Assembly: GCA_003223875.1 (NCBI GenBank)
Contig: QHWY01000229.1
Coordinates: 1-37,637 of the forward strand
Direction of reading: 5' to 3'
Origin: Acidobacteriota bacterium
GTDB taxonomy: Bacteria; Acidobacteriota; Terriglobia; 20CM-2-55-15
DNA: 37,637 nucleotides
Shown here piece by piece: positions 1-7,567 of this stretch. The notes beneath the pieces were generated by a model. It had not been told where the DNA came from. It did not search any database and was given only the letters and a program-made list of their open reading frames with translations. Position 1 is the stretch's first letter; the number at the start of each line of letters is the position of its first letter. The position numbers were made by a program, and so were the translations under genes.

Positions 1-1088
1 AAATGCTGGCCGAGCTTGCCCGCCTGAAATACAGCATTACGGTTGCGGGCACTCATGGAAAGACAACGACGACTTCGATGATCGCTACGATTCTCGACCG
101 GGCGGGACTCGACCCAACCGTAGTCGTCGGCGGCATTCTGAATACGATCGGCAGCAACGCGCGGCTCGGCAAGGGCGAGTTTATCGTGCTCGAGGCTGAT
201 GAAAGCGACCGGTCGTTTCTGCTTCTTTCCCCGACGATAGCGGTTGTCACCAATATCGAGGCGGATCACCTCGATCGCTATCGCGACCTGGAAGACATTC
301 AAACGGCCTTCCTGTCCTTCATCAACAAGGTCCCGTTTTATGGTGCAGCGATCCTCAACCTCGATGAGGCGGCGGTGCAATCCCTCATTCCGCAAGTGAA
401 ACGTCGAATCATTACCTACGGAACGGCTGCTCCTTCCGATGTGCGCATCACGGATGTGAATATCGAAGGCCTCGGGTCGACGTTCACATTGCGATTTAAC
501 GGCGGAACATCGCAAGAGTTCCGCCTTAATGTTCCGGGTGCGCACAACGTACTGAATGCGACAGCCGCCTTTGCAGCGGCCCGGGATATGGGCGTCGAGC
601 CCAGGGTCATTGCCAGTGCGCTTGAAACCTTTCGGGGGGTCGACCGGCGATTCCAGGTCAAGTCGCGAGGCGGTATCACCGTCATCGATGACTACGCCCA
701 TCATCCGACCGAAATTCGAGCAACGCTCGGAGCCGCGAAAGCCGCGAGTTTCCGGAGAATTTTTGCGGTTTTCCAGCCACATCGATATTCCCGAACGCTT
801 CATTTATTCGATGACTTCGCCCGCGCATTCAACCTCGCCGATTCCGTCTTGATTCTCGACATTTACCCCGCAGGGGAAAACCCGATTGCTGGTATTACGA
901 CGCCGGCTCTGATCGAAAAGATCAAAAGCTTCGGGCATAAGAACGCGATGTACGCGCCCAACTTCGAGGCGATCGAGTCCTACATCATCGCTAATGCCAA
1001 AGAAGGCGACGCCGTCGTTGTGATGGGCGCTGGCAGCGTAACGAAACTTTCCGATACGCTCTCGCAGCGGTTCTCCAGGACTGCATGA
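1..1088 (+). CDS. murC: UDP-N-acetylmuramate--L-alanine ligase, 5' truncated
   Basis: MurC adds L-alanine to UDP-MurNAc using ATP, the first peptide step of cytoplasmic peptidoglycan precursor synthesis. The ATP-binding loop GTHGKTTTT lies about 17 residues into the visible part, followed by the Mur ligase central domain, and the C-terminal domain contains DDYAHHPTEI and QPHRYSRT, both typical of MurC. About 361 residues are visible against roughly 460 for the family, so the N-terminal UDP-binding Rossmann domain lies upstream of the window; the ATG at position 3 is an internal methionine. The stop overlaps the ftsQ start (ATGA). Neither murB nor ddl separates murC from ftsQ here, unlike the E. 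coli cluster. Identification is firm. Confidence 0.95.
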   Translation, partial: MLAELARLKYSITVAGTHGKTTTTSMIATILDRAGLDPTVVVGGILNTIGSNARLGKGEFIVLEADESDRSFLLLSPTIAVVTNIEADHLDRYRDLEDIQTAFLSFINKVPFYGAAILNLDEAAVQSLIPQVKRRIITYGTAAPSDVRITDVNIEGLGSTFTLRFNGGTSQEFRLNVPGAHNVLNATAAFAAARDMGVEPRVIASALETFRGVDRRFQVKSRGGITVIDDYAHHPTEIRATLGAAKAASFRRIFAVFQPHRYSRTLHLFDDFARAFNLADSVLILDIYPAGENPIAGITTPALIEKIKSFGHKNAMYAPNFEAIESYIIANAKEGDAVVVMGAGSVTKLSDTLSQRFSRTA

Positions 1089-1873
1089 GCATGACCAAAC
1101 TCATCCGAATCGCTCAGATCGCGGCTGTCGTTTCGGCCTTATCGCTCACCGGTTGGGCCGGTTATTCCGCCATCGTCTATCTCACGATGGAGCCATGTTT
1201 CGAAGTCAAGAAGTTCTCTGTATCCGGCCTGAAGCACATCGATGAAAACCAGTTGCTGGCGAAGGCGGGATTCGAAGCCGGCACGAATGTGTTCAGAGTC
1301 AATCTGCAAGCGATACGCGAGCGCGTCGAGCAATTGCAGTGGGTGCAGCACGCCATGGTCGAGCGTGTCTTTCCCGATCAGATCATAATCAAAGTGATTG
1401 AGCGTGAACCCATAGGACTGGCGCGGATTCGGGGCGAGATCTACCAGTTCGATGTCGAGGGGAAGATTCTAGATTCGGATCCTGCCCGGGGTTGGGCCGG
1501 CGGTTGGGCCGGGTTGAACTTTCCGATCCTGGATGGCCTGCGTCTTGGAGATTTCAAGGAAAACCTGACGAAAGTCGCTTCGTATCGGAAAGTGTTGCAA
1601 GACCTTGGACAGAACTCGCTTTCGGAAATTCACATCAACGATGCGGGGGAAGCTACCGTGGTCTCTGCAAGCGATCCGGTACTGGTGAATCTCGGCAAGA
1701 TCGATTTTCGGAACCGGTGGATTAAATATCTTCAACTAAAGCCTCAAATTCAGCGGCGTTATCCGCTTGCCGTAAGAGTGGATCTTCGTTTCAAAAACCA
1801 GGTCATCGTCAGGATGAAGGATGATGACGCCGGTCAAACTATCGTATGGGACGGAAAGAAGAACACATTGTAG
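1085..1873 (+). CDS. ftsQ: Cell division protein FtsQ (POTRA domain)
   Basis: FtsQ is a bitopic inner-membrane divisome protein that links early cytoplasmic division proteins with the periplasmic FtsB/FtsL and FtsW/FtsI complex. The 262-residue product has a short cytoplasmic start, one transmembrane segment at about residues 8-33, then a POTRA domain at about 38-110 (FEVKKFSVSGLKHIDENQL through VFPDQIIIKVIEREP) and the FtsQ beta domain. The start overlaps the murC stop by 4 bp; an alternative ATG lies 6 bp downstream. Its 3' end overlaps ftsA by 28 bp, implying coupled translation. A small in-frame tandem duplication, GWAGGWAG, lies at about residues 137-144. Length and context agree with the family. 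Confidence 0.92.
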   Translation: MSMTKLIRIAQIAAVVSALSLTGWAGYSAIVYLTMEPCFEVKKFSVSGLKHIDENQLLAKAGFEAGTNVFRVNLQAIRERVEQLQWVQHAMVERVFPDQIIIKVIEREPIGLARIRGEIYQFDVEGKILDSDPARGWAGGWAGLNFPILDGLRLGDFKENLTKVASYRKVLQDLGQNSLSEIHINDAGEATVVSASDPVLVNLGKIDFRNRWIKYLQLKPQIQRRYPLAVRVDLRFKNQVIVRMKDDDAGQTIVWDGKKNTL

Positions 1874-3078
1874 GCCTCGATATCGGGTCGACCAAGGTTT
1901 CGACGCTCATTGCCGCGGTTCGCGACTCGGGCCTGGAACCAATCGGCGTTGGCGTCGCGGAATCGAAAGGCATCAAGAAAGGCTCGGTCGTCAATCTCGA
2001 GGCCGTAGCGGAATCGATAAAGAGGAGCGTTGGCGAAGCAGAAGTGATGGCGCGTTGTGAAGTCGAGACCGTTTATGTCGGACTCGCGGGTCCGCACATC
2101 AAAAGTTTCAACAGCCGCGGCGTGACGTCGATCCCGACACGAATGCGAGAGATCAACAACGACGACGTGCGGCGAGTTATCGAAACCGCTCGCGCTATAG
2201 CGCTTTCGCCAGACCGTGAAATCATCCACATCCTGCCGCAGGAATTCACCGTCGACGATCAGTCTGGAATCGGGGACCCGCTCGGAATGGTGGGAACGCG
2301 TCTCGAAGTAAACGTGCACATCGTCACAAGCTCGACCACAGCCGCGCAGAATATTGTGACTGCGGTCAATCGAAGCGGGCTGTTGGTCGGTGACACGGTG
2401 CTGGAATCGATCGCGGTGGGCGAAGCTATTCTGACCGATGACGAGAAAGAACTCGGCTGCGTGCTGGTCGATATCGGTGGCGGCAAAACCAATATTGCGA
2501 TCTACCATCACGGCGCCGTACGCCATACCGTCGTAGTTCCTCTCGGCGGCGAGCTTTTCACAAGCGATATTGCGGTGGGATTGCGGACCTCGATACCCGA
2601 AGCCGAGCGGATTAAAAGCGAGCAAGGCTGCGCTCTTTCATCGATGTTGGAAGGCGATAAGGTGTTTGAGGTGGCCGGAGTGGGTTCGCGCCATCCACGC
2701 ACAATCGCTCAGGCTCTTTTGAGCGACATCATTCAACCCCGGGCCGAGGAAATCATCCATCTGGTTCGAAAGGAAATCCGAAACGCCGGATACGAGCGCC
2801 AGGCTGGCGCGGGCGTTGTGCTCACCGGCGGAGGCGCTATGTTGCGAGGATTTGTCGAGCTGGCCGAGGACACTGTGGACCTGCCCGTTCGGATCGGCAC
2901 CTCGACTGGCTTTCGAGAATCGCTTTTGGAAAAAGTGCCGCAATTGATGGGGCCCGAGTTCGCAACAGTCACGGGTTTGGTTCTGTACGGCGACCGCAGA
3001 AGAAAGACATACGATTTTCATGATAATTCGAACTCAGGACTCAAGAAGTTCGTGGCGAAATTCAGAAGTTTCTTATGA
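1846..3078 (+). CDS. ftsA: Cell division protein FtsA
   Basis: FtsA is an actin-like ATPase that tethers the FtsZ ring to the inner membrane and recruits later division proteins. The 410-residue product carries the actin-fold phosphate-1 loop ([12 protein letters not shown], about residues 10-21), the phosphate-2 loop ([13 protein letters not shown]) and the adenosine motif ([11 protein letters not shown]). The C-terminus ([12 protein letters not shown]) is a basic amphipathic helix, as expected of the FtsA membrane-targeting sequence. The start lies inside the end of ftsQ, so initiation is probably by translational coupling; no strong Shine-Dalgarno is visible. The ftsZ Shine-Dalgarno begins at its stop codon. 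Confidence 0.96.
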   Translation: MGRKEEHIVGLDIGSTKVSTLIAAVRDSGLEPIGVGVAESKGIKKGSVVNLEAVAESIKRSVGEAEVMARCEVETVYVGLAGPHIKSFNSRGVTSIPTRMREINNDDVRRVIETARAIALSPDREIIHILPQEFTVDDQSGIGDPLGMVGTRLEVNVHIVTSSTTAAQNIVTAVNRSGLLVGDTVLESIAVGEAILTDDEKELGCVLVDIGGGKTNIAIYHHGAVRHTVVVPLGGELFTSDIAVGLRTSIPEAERIKSEQGCALSSMLEGDKVFEVAGVGSRHPRTIAQALLSDIIQPRAEEIIHLVRKEIRNAGYERQAGAGVVLTGGGAMLRGFVELAEDTVDLPVRIGTSTGFRESLLEKVPQLMGPEFATVTGLVLYGDRRRKTYDFHDNSNSGLKKFVAKFRSFL

Positions 3079-3083
3079 GGAGG
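3078..3083 (+). promoter_or_regulatory. Shine-Dalgarno that decides the ftsZ start
   Basis: AGGAGG overlaps the last base of the ftsA stop and sits 5 nt before GTG at 3089. This favours the GTG over an in-frame ATG at 3020, which lies inside ftsA and would add 23 residues of non-FtsZ character. Confidence 0.8.
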
Positions 3084-3088
3084 ATCGA

Positions 3089-4183
3089 GTGACGGCTGGC
3101 TTACCTGTGGATACTTCCATCAAATTCTTATTCGATGAAGGGAGGCGTTTGGGCGCTTCGATCAAAGTCCTTGGCGTCGGCGGCGGCGGATCGAACGCGG
3201 TGAATCAAATGATCGAGGCAGGAGTCGAGGGGATCGACTTTCTCGTGGCGAATACGGATGTCCAAGCACTCGAGCAGTCGAAGGCTCCCATCAAATTGCA
3301 AATCGGCGCGAAGCTCACGAAAGGACTTGGCGCCGGCGCGAATCCTGAAGTTGGACGCCAAGCAGCACTCGAGGACACCGATAAAGTCATCGAAGCGCTC
3401 GAAGGCGCCGACATGGTCTTCGTGACGACCGGTCTCGGCGGTGGAACCGGAACGGGCGCCGCGCCAATCGTCGCCACATTGGCGGCCGAGCTTGGAGCAC
3501 TAACCGTTGCCGTCGTGACCAAGCCATTCGCCTTCGAGGGCAAAAAGCGTATGACGCAGGCTGACCACGGCCTGGCCGATTTGAAAGAGTGCGTCGACAC
3601 GGTGATCACCATTCCCAACGAACGGCTGCTTGCGACCTTGGAGCGCGGCACCAGTCTCTTCGATGCATTCCGCATCGCAGACGACATTCTCCGTCAAGCT
3701 GTTCAGGGCATTTCCGATTTGATCACCGTTCCAGGCCTCATCAATCTCGACTTCGCTGATGTGCGAACCGTTATGTCGGGAATGGGAATGGCGTTGATGG
3801 GCACGGGCTCAGCCCGCGGAGAGAATCGCGCTGTCGAAGCAGCGAAAAAAGCAATCTCCAGCCGCTTGCTGGAAGACGGCTCGATTCAGGGAGCCCGCGG
3901 CGTTCTCATCAATATTACCGGCGGTTCTGATTTGCTGCTCCACGAGGTCAGCGAAGCGTCGAACATCATTCATGATGCGGCCGATGGAGAGGCGAACATC
4001 ATTTTCGGCGCCGTGCTGGACGAGACCATGAAGGACGAAGTGAAGATTACCGTGATTGCCACCGGATTCGACCGTCGTGGAGACGCAGCCAGCGTAGCGG
4101 CAGGGCACAGCAGCGGAAAACCCTCCACCATAACCTCGGCCGACTTGGAAATCCCCGCATTCCTCCGGCGCGCCCAAAAGTAA
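3089..4183 (+). CDS. ftsZ: Cell division GTPase FtsZ
   Basis: FtsZ is the tubulin-like GTPase that polymerises into the cytokinetic ring. The 364-residue product has the N-terminal nucleotide fold ([17 protein letters not shown]), the tubulin signature [10 protein letters not shown], the T7-loop region [13 protein letters not shown], and a C-terminal peptide ending [13 protein letters not shown]. That peptide matches the conserved tail that binds FtsA and other partners. The linker between globular domain and tail is short. The GTG start is chosen because a strong Shine-Dalgarno precedes it by 5 nt and because the resulting N-terminus is normal for FtsZ. It is the last gene of the division cluster; a long palindrome begins 2 nt after its stop. 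Confidence 0.97.
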   Translation: MTAGLPVDTSIKFLFDEGRRLGASIKVLGVGGGGSNAVNQMIEAGVEGIDFLVANTDVQALEQSKAPIKLQIGAKLTKGLGAGANPEVGRQAALEDTDKVIEALEGADMVFVTTGLGGGTGTGAAPIVATLAAELGALTVAVVTKPFAFEGKKRMTQADHGLADLKECVDTVITIPNERLLATLERGTSLFDAFRIADDILRQAVQGISDLITVPGLINLDFADVRTVMSGMGMALMGTGSARGENRAVEAAKKAISSRLLEDGSIQGARGVLINITGGSDLLLHEVSEASNIIHDAADGEANIIFGAVLDETMKDEVKITVIATGFDRRGDAASVAAGHSSGKPSTITSADLEIPAFLRRAQK

Positions 4184-4185
4184 AG

Positions 4186-4260
4186 CACAAATTAAATTCG
4201 GGGACAGTGAGCAATTTCTGACCGCAAGAAATTGCTCACTGTCCCCGAATTTAATTTGTG
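4186..4260. repeat. Perfect 34-bp-arm palindrome, REP-like (copy 1)
   Basis: Arms 4186-4219 and 4227-4260 are exact reverse complements around a 7-nt loop. The arm contains AAATTCGGGGACAG, which resembles the ends of REP-type palindromes mobilised by IS200-like REP-associated tyrosine transposases; that link is from memory. It starts 2 nt after the ftsZ stop. There is no clean T-tract and the stem is far longer than a normal terminator, though it could still stop transcription. It shares its arm core with the palindrome at 25910-26001. Confidence 0.85.
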
Positions 4261-4282
4261 ACATTTGGCACCATGGTATAAC
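4256..4282 (+). promoter_or_regulatory. Possible promoter of the response regulator/cyclase gene
   Basis: TATAAC at 4277-4282 is a fair -10 box. TTGTGA at 4256-4261, at the edge of the palindrome, is a weak -35 at 15-nt spacing. Only 10 nt separate the -10 from the ATG at 4293 and there is no Shine-Dalgarno, so the mRNA would be leaderless or nearly so. Confidence 0.3.
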
Positions 4283-4292
4283 AGGCGCTCGA

Positions 4293-5315
4293 ATGGCACG
4301 GACAATTCTCGTCGTCGATGATGATGCGAGTGCGAGAAGCGTCCTTCAGGGCATACTCGAGCCGGAAGGATATGATGTAATCCTTGCCGAGTCAGGCGAG
4401 CACGCCGTCGCTCTTGCCAGCACCTTGCAAATTGACGCCTTCTTACTCGATATCGAAATGCCCCGGATGGACGGCTTCGACCTTTGTCGCGCCCTTCGTA
4501 GTATGGAAAGCTACCGGGTAGCCCCAATTATTTTTCTCACCGGGCATGCCGGGGACAATTTTTTGGAACAAGCGTTCGGTTGCGGCGGCGATGATTTCTT
4601 GCTCAAGCCTTGCACGGCCACCGGTGTTCGCTCGCGGCTGAGAAATCATTTGCAGCGCGGGGAACATTTGCAGCGGCTCGAAAGAATGCGCGGCGTCCTG
4701 AAGCAGTATCTTTCGAAGCGGACGCTCCAGGTCGTGGAAGACGCGTCGGTAACCGGGACCTTGCCGCCACCACGTGAACAGGATCTGGCGATCTGCTTCA
4801 CCGATATGAGAGGTTTCACCGCATTCTCTGAAGAGACCGAACCGGCCCGCTTATTTGCTTTGATCAGTGAAACGCTTGCCGAACAGATTCACCTCATTCA
4901 CGAGTGTGGCGGTTACGTGGACAAGTTCGGCGGCGACGGCGTGATGGCGATCTTCGACGGTCCCCAGATGATCCTCGAGAGTTGCCTTTGCGCTTTGCAG
5001 ATTCTCGACATCGCGCGGGTCAACTCGACGTCGGGAATGGAAGAGATCCGCGGCTTCGGCATCGGTATCCACGCCGGCCGTGCAATCATCGGCAACATCG
5101 GTTCACCGGAGCATTTGGATTACTCTGCTATCGGCAGCACCGTCAATCTTGCCGCCCGCCTCTGCGGTCAAGCCGAAGCGATGTCGATCGCGGTCTCGAA
5201 AACAGTTCGCGATGCGGTGGCGCATGACAACCGCCTCAAGTTTCACTCCGAACGGCCAGTTTCCATTCGCGGCATTAAGGGCCCAGTCACGATTTACTCA
5301 CTCAGCCATCCTTAG
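4293..5315 (+). CDS. Response regulator fused to class III adenylate cyclase
   Basis: This 340-residue cytoplasmic protein joins a receiver domain (about residues 3-118) to a class III nucleotidyl cyclase domain (about 165-338), so phosphorylation by an unidentified sensor kinase would control cAMP synthesis. The receiver has the acidic pocket D9-D11, phosphoacceptor D53 in LLDIEMP, and the conserved lysine in LLKP. The cyclase has both metal-binding aspartates (FTDMRGFT and KFGGDGVMAIF), the adenine-selecting lysine in VDKFGGDG, and the transition-state region IGSTVNLAARL. The second purine-selecting position appears to be Ser in LDYSAIG, where Asp or Thr is usual, so the cyclase is IIIb-like but slightly atypical. 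No partner histidine kinase is adjacent. The gene is probably monocistronic. Confidence 0.9.
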   Translation: MARTILVVDDDASARSVLQGILEPEGYDVILAESGEHAVALASTLQIDAFLLDIEMPRMDGFDLCRALRSMESYRVAPIIFLTGHAGDNFLEQAFGCGGDDFLLKPCTATGVRSRLRNHLQRGEHLQRLERMRGVLKQYLSKRTLQVVEDASVTGTLPPPREQDLAICFTDMRGFTAFSEETEPARLFALISETLAEQIHLIHECGGYVDKFGGDGVMAIFDGPQMILESCLCALQILDIARVNSTSGMEEIRGFGIGIHAGRAIIGNIGSPEHLDYSAIGSTVNLAARLCGQAEAMSIAVSKTVRDAVAHDNRLKFHSERPVSIRGIKGPVTIYSLSHP

Positions 5316-5367
5316 TATCGTGGAGAGCCGCATTCCTCTCCTCGCAGTGCGGATTTACATCTCACAT

Positions 5368-5397
5368 TTGACATTTACCAGGGACCGTGCGTAAGAG
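5368..5397 (+). promoter_or_regulatory. Probable promoter of the JAMM peptidase gene
   Basis: A perfect -35 (TTGACA, 5368-5373) is followed after 18 nt by TAAGAG (5392-5397), a weak -10. The expected transcription start falls on the GTG at 5404, and no Shine-Dalgarno precedes that GTG, so the transcript may be leaderless. Confidence 0.4.
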
Positions 5398-5403
5398 ATT
5401 TTC

Positions 5404-5793
5404 GTGGACCTGACCATCGATTCGAGAATCCTGGAAGAAGTGGTTGAGCACGCGAAGGCCGCCTACCCGAAAGAGGGCTGTGGGCTGATTGCCGCAGGAC
5501 GATTCATCCCAATACCAAACATTGCTCAGAGCGTCTCCGAGTTCGAGATGGACCCCGCAGAACTGATCAAAGCTTTCCGAGAGTTGAGAACAGCGGGAGA
5601 GGAACTTGTGGCCATTTACCACTCTCACCCCCATGGGCCATTGCGCCCCTCCGACACAGATATCGAGCGGGCATACTATCCGGAAACGGCGCATTTGATC
5701 GTCTCGCTGGCCGACCCGAAACACCCACGGACCGCGGCTTTTCGCATTGCGAACGGAGAAGCACTGGAGATCGAGCTTCGTGCTATAGTCTAG
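5404..5793 (+). CDS. M67 family JAB1/MPN+ (JAMM) metallopeptidase
   Basis: This 129-residue soluble protein is a bacterial JAMM zinc metallopeptidase. The motif is complete: E24 in YPKEGCG, then H73, H75, S83 and D86 in the HSHP...S..D block, with spacing identical to active JAMM enzymes. Bacterial members remove C-terminal residues from, or cleave, ubiquitin-like sulfur carriers such as CysO, MoaD or ThiS; that is family knowledge. No sulfur-carrier or E1-like gene lies nearby, so the substrate cannot be read from context. Start is GTG, chosen because the N-terminus matches the domain boundary and a promoter sits just upstream. The next gene begins 18 bp downstream and is probably cotranscribed. 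Confidence 0.85.
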   Translation: MDLTIDSRILEEVVEHAKAAYPKEGCGLIAAGRFIPIPNIAQSVSEFEMDPAELIKAFRELRTAGEELVAIYHSHPHGPLRPSDTDIERAYYPETAHLIVSLADPKHPRTAAFRIANGEALEIELRAIV

Positions 5794-5811
5794 GAATTCT
5801 CGGGGGTTCGA

Positions 5812-6408
5812 ATGATTTCGCTGCTCATTTCCGTGCTCTTGGCATGGACGCCGTTTGCCCAGGAAGGCAAAGACATCCCTTTCGACGTTCGGGCGAGACA
5901 AAACCTGCTGATGGGAAAAGGATCCAACAGCGGATCGCCTTACTACGACGTTATAATCACGCGCCAGCCGACGCAGGGTATCCTCATCAAGCTGCCATAC
6001 ACGAAGAAAGGCGGTAAGTTTTCATTCGATCTTCACCACCGTATTGCGATGACGGAGGACTTCGGCTTGCCGGCAGAAGTGACCACTGTGGTTGAGGTAC
6101 TCAGCGGGGGGACGACCAGTCTTGGGGTATACACGATTGCCGACAAGATCAATCCCGGAGACAAATTCGACGAGCCGATCGTCAAAGCCAGCTCCGCCGA
6201 AATCGATAAATACATCACTCCCATCTCTCGCAAGACAATTACGATGGATATCCGCCCCGGTCCTCAGTCCATCAGCATTGTTGGCCAGATGCTCATCATT
6301 ACGCGAGGAACGACAACAACGCGCATCGATACGCCTGGAACGCGAATCGCCGCCGTCTCGAACTTCAAGTTCGCGGAGACATCGCCGGGTGTTTCGCTGA
6401 CGCCTTAG
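5812..6408 (+). CDS. Unknown secreted protein
   Basis: I do not recognise this family. The 198-residue product starts with a short signal peptide (about residues 1-17, MISLLISVLLAWTPFAQ), so it is probably periplasmic. The rest is rich in beta-strand-forming residues (Thr, Val, Ile, Gly), with no cysteine pair and no obvious catalytic motif. A GGGGG stretch about 6 nt before the ATG can act as ribosome-binding site. It lies 18 bp after the JAMM gene and likely shares its transcript. Its last 44 bp overlap, on the opposite strand, the 3' end of the glycosyltransferase gene, so the two convergent transcripts must collide. Confidence 0.7.
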   Translation: MISLLISVLLAWTPFAQEGKDIPFDVRARQNLLMGKGSNSGSPYYDVIITRQPTQGILIKLPYTKKGGKFSFDLHHRIAMTEDFGLPAEVTTVVEVLSGGTTSLGVYTIADKINPGDKFDEPIVKASSAEIDKYITPISRKTITMDIRPGPQSISIVGQMLIITRGTTTTRIDTPGTRIAAVSNFKFAETSPGVSLTP

Positions 6409-7546
6409 ATTCGGCGTTTCCGATCGCCGCGAACTGGTATTTTTCCAGAACTCTCTGCGCCGCAAGTTTCCAGGAGAATTTCGCCACCTGTTCGAGACCT
6501 TTCTGGATCAGTTTTTGCCTGAGAACATCGTCGGACAAGATAAGTTTCATTCCCCGGGCGATGTCGAAAACGTTTTCGGGGTTCACGAGGATTGCCGCAT
6601 CTTCCAGAACTTCGGGAAGCGACGATGTATTCGATGCGAGAACGGGGGTGCGATTGGCCATTGCCTCCAGCGGTGGAAGCCCGAAACCTTCGTATAACGA
6701 GGGAAACGCGAAGAGTTCCGCGGACTGGTAAAACACCCTCAGAATCGGATACGGAACAAAACCGAAGAAGCGAACGTCCTGCTGAGCCCCACTGCGAATC
6801 ACGGTCAGCCGCAGGTATTGATGTTTGCTCAACTCGTCACCAATGATGATGAGTTTCAGATTCTTATATTTCTCGCTCTCGGCAAGCTCATTTTTCAAAA
6901 CGGCAAAGGCTTCAATGAGCCGGTGCAGGTTCTTGTGCGGCCGGATTTTCCCGGAGTAGAGGACAAACGGATCTTTGAGCTGATAGCGCTCCAAGACCTG
7001 CTTTCTCTCGTCGGCAGTGTGCGTGAACGCAAAGCGTTCATCAAGCGCATTGTGTACGACCGAAATCTTCGAGTCCGGAAGCTCGAAGATGTTGATCAAA
7101 TCTTCTTTTGTTGATCGCGACACAGCCAGGACTTGTTTTGCGGTTTGGACAACTCTTTTTGTCCGCAGGTAGCTCCGGTAATTTCCGAATTTTGAGGAGT
7201 CCTCGTGCGGAAACAGCAAGTGCACGCAGTCGTGAATGGTGACGACCAGTTTTGACGGGGTGAAAAACGGCGCTTCGTGATGAGGTATGTGAACTACATC
7301 CACATGCTGCCGGTGCAAATCGAACGGGAGCGCAATGTTATTTCTCCAAAGCCCTTCTTCTTCGGGCTGGTACAGTTGCTTAAAATTTGGCGGCAGGGGT
7401 CCAAGCTCGTGAAAGTTGCGCTGCGATCCGACCAGCAGGTATTCGTTCTGGTGATCGATTGCGGCGAGGTTCCGCACAAGGTTCCAAATGTAGGTACCCA
7501 CTCCGAATTCGTTGACTTTGCGGATGTCGAACGCGATGCGCAACAT
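6365..7546 (-). CDS. GT4-family glycosyltransferase
   Basis: This 393-residue GT-B fold enzyme transfers a sugar from a nucleotide-sugar donor to an unknown acceptor, probably in LPS, capsule or exopolysaccharide synthesis. The N-terminus IAFDIRKVNEFGVGTYIWNL is an acceptor-domain start with the glycine-rich turn. The C-terminal donor domain begins near SGKIRPHKNLHRLIEAF and contains the E-x7-E signature in SLYEGFGLPPLEAM followed by TSSLPEVLEDAAILVNP. No membrane segment is seen. The start is the ATG 7 nt downstream of a TATACT box with no Shine-Dalgarno, suggesting leaderless translation. It is divergent from the TPR gene across only 21 bp. Confidence 0.88.
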   Translation of the reverse strand: MLRIAFDIRKVNEFGVGTYIWNLVRNLAAIDHQNEYLLVGSQRNFHELGPLPPNFKQLYQPEEEGLWRNNIALPFDLHRQHVDVVHIPHHEAPFFTPSKLVVTIHDCVHLLFPHEDSSKFGNYRSYLRTKRVVQTAKQVLAVSRSTKEDLINIFELPDSKISVVHNALDERFAFTHTADERKQVLERYQLKDPFVLYSGKIRPHKNLHRLIEAFAVLKNELAESEKYKNLKLIIIGDELSKHQYLRLTVIRSGAQQDVRFFGFVPYPILRVFYQSAELFAFPSLYEGFGLPPLEAMANRTPVLASNTSSLPEVLEDAAILVNPENVFDIARGMKLILSDDVLRQKLIQKGLEQVAKFSWKLAAQRVLEKYQFAAIGNAESKASAKHPAMSPRT

Positions 7547-7553
7547 TAACTTC

Positions 7554-7561
7554 AGTATAAT
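7554..7561. promoter_or_regulatory. Symmetric bidirectional -10 element
   Basis: AGTATAAT reads TATAAT on the plus strand (7556-7561), 6 nt before the GTG of the TPR gene. It reads TATACT on the minus strand (7559-7554), 7 nt before the ATG of the glycosyltransferase gene. The two boxes share four base pairs. No convincing -35 or extended -10 is visible on either side, and neither gene has a Shine-Dalgarno. Confidence 0.5.
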
Positions 7562-7567
7562 CGCTGT

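Noticed and set aside
1834..2625. 263-codon minus-strand frame opposite ftsA
   Set aside because: It is the shadow of a strongly conserved ftsA sequence and shows no protein-like features.
3020..3088. ATG start for ftsZ inside ftsA
   Set aside because: The extra 23 residues are unlike FtsZ, and a strong Shine-Dalgarno precedes the GTG at 3089.
4186..4260. Simple rho-independent terminator for ftsZ
   Set aside because: The stem is 34 bp and perfect with no T-tract, and its ends recur at 25910-26001, so a repeat is the better description even if it also terminates transcription.
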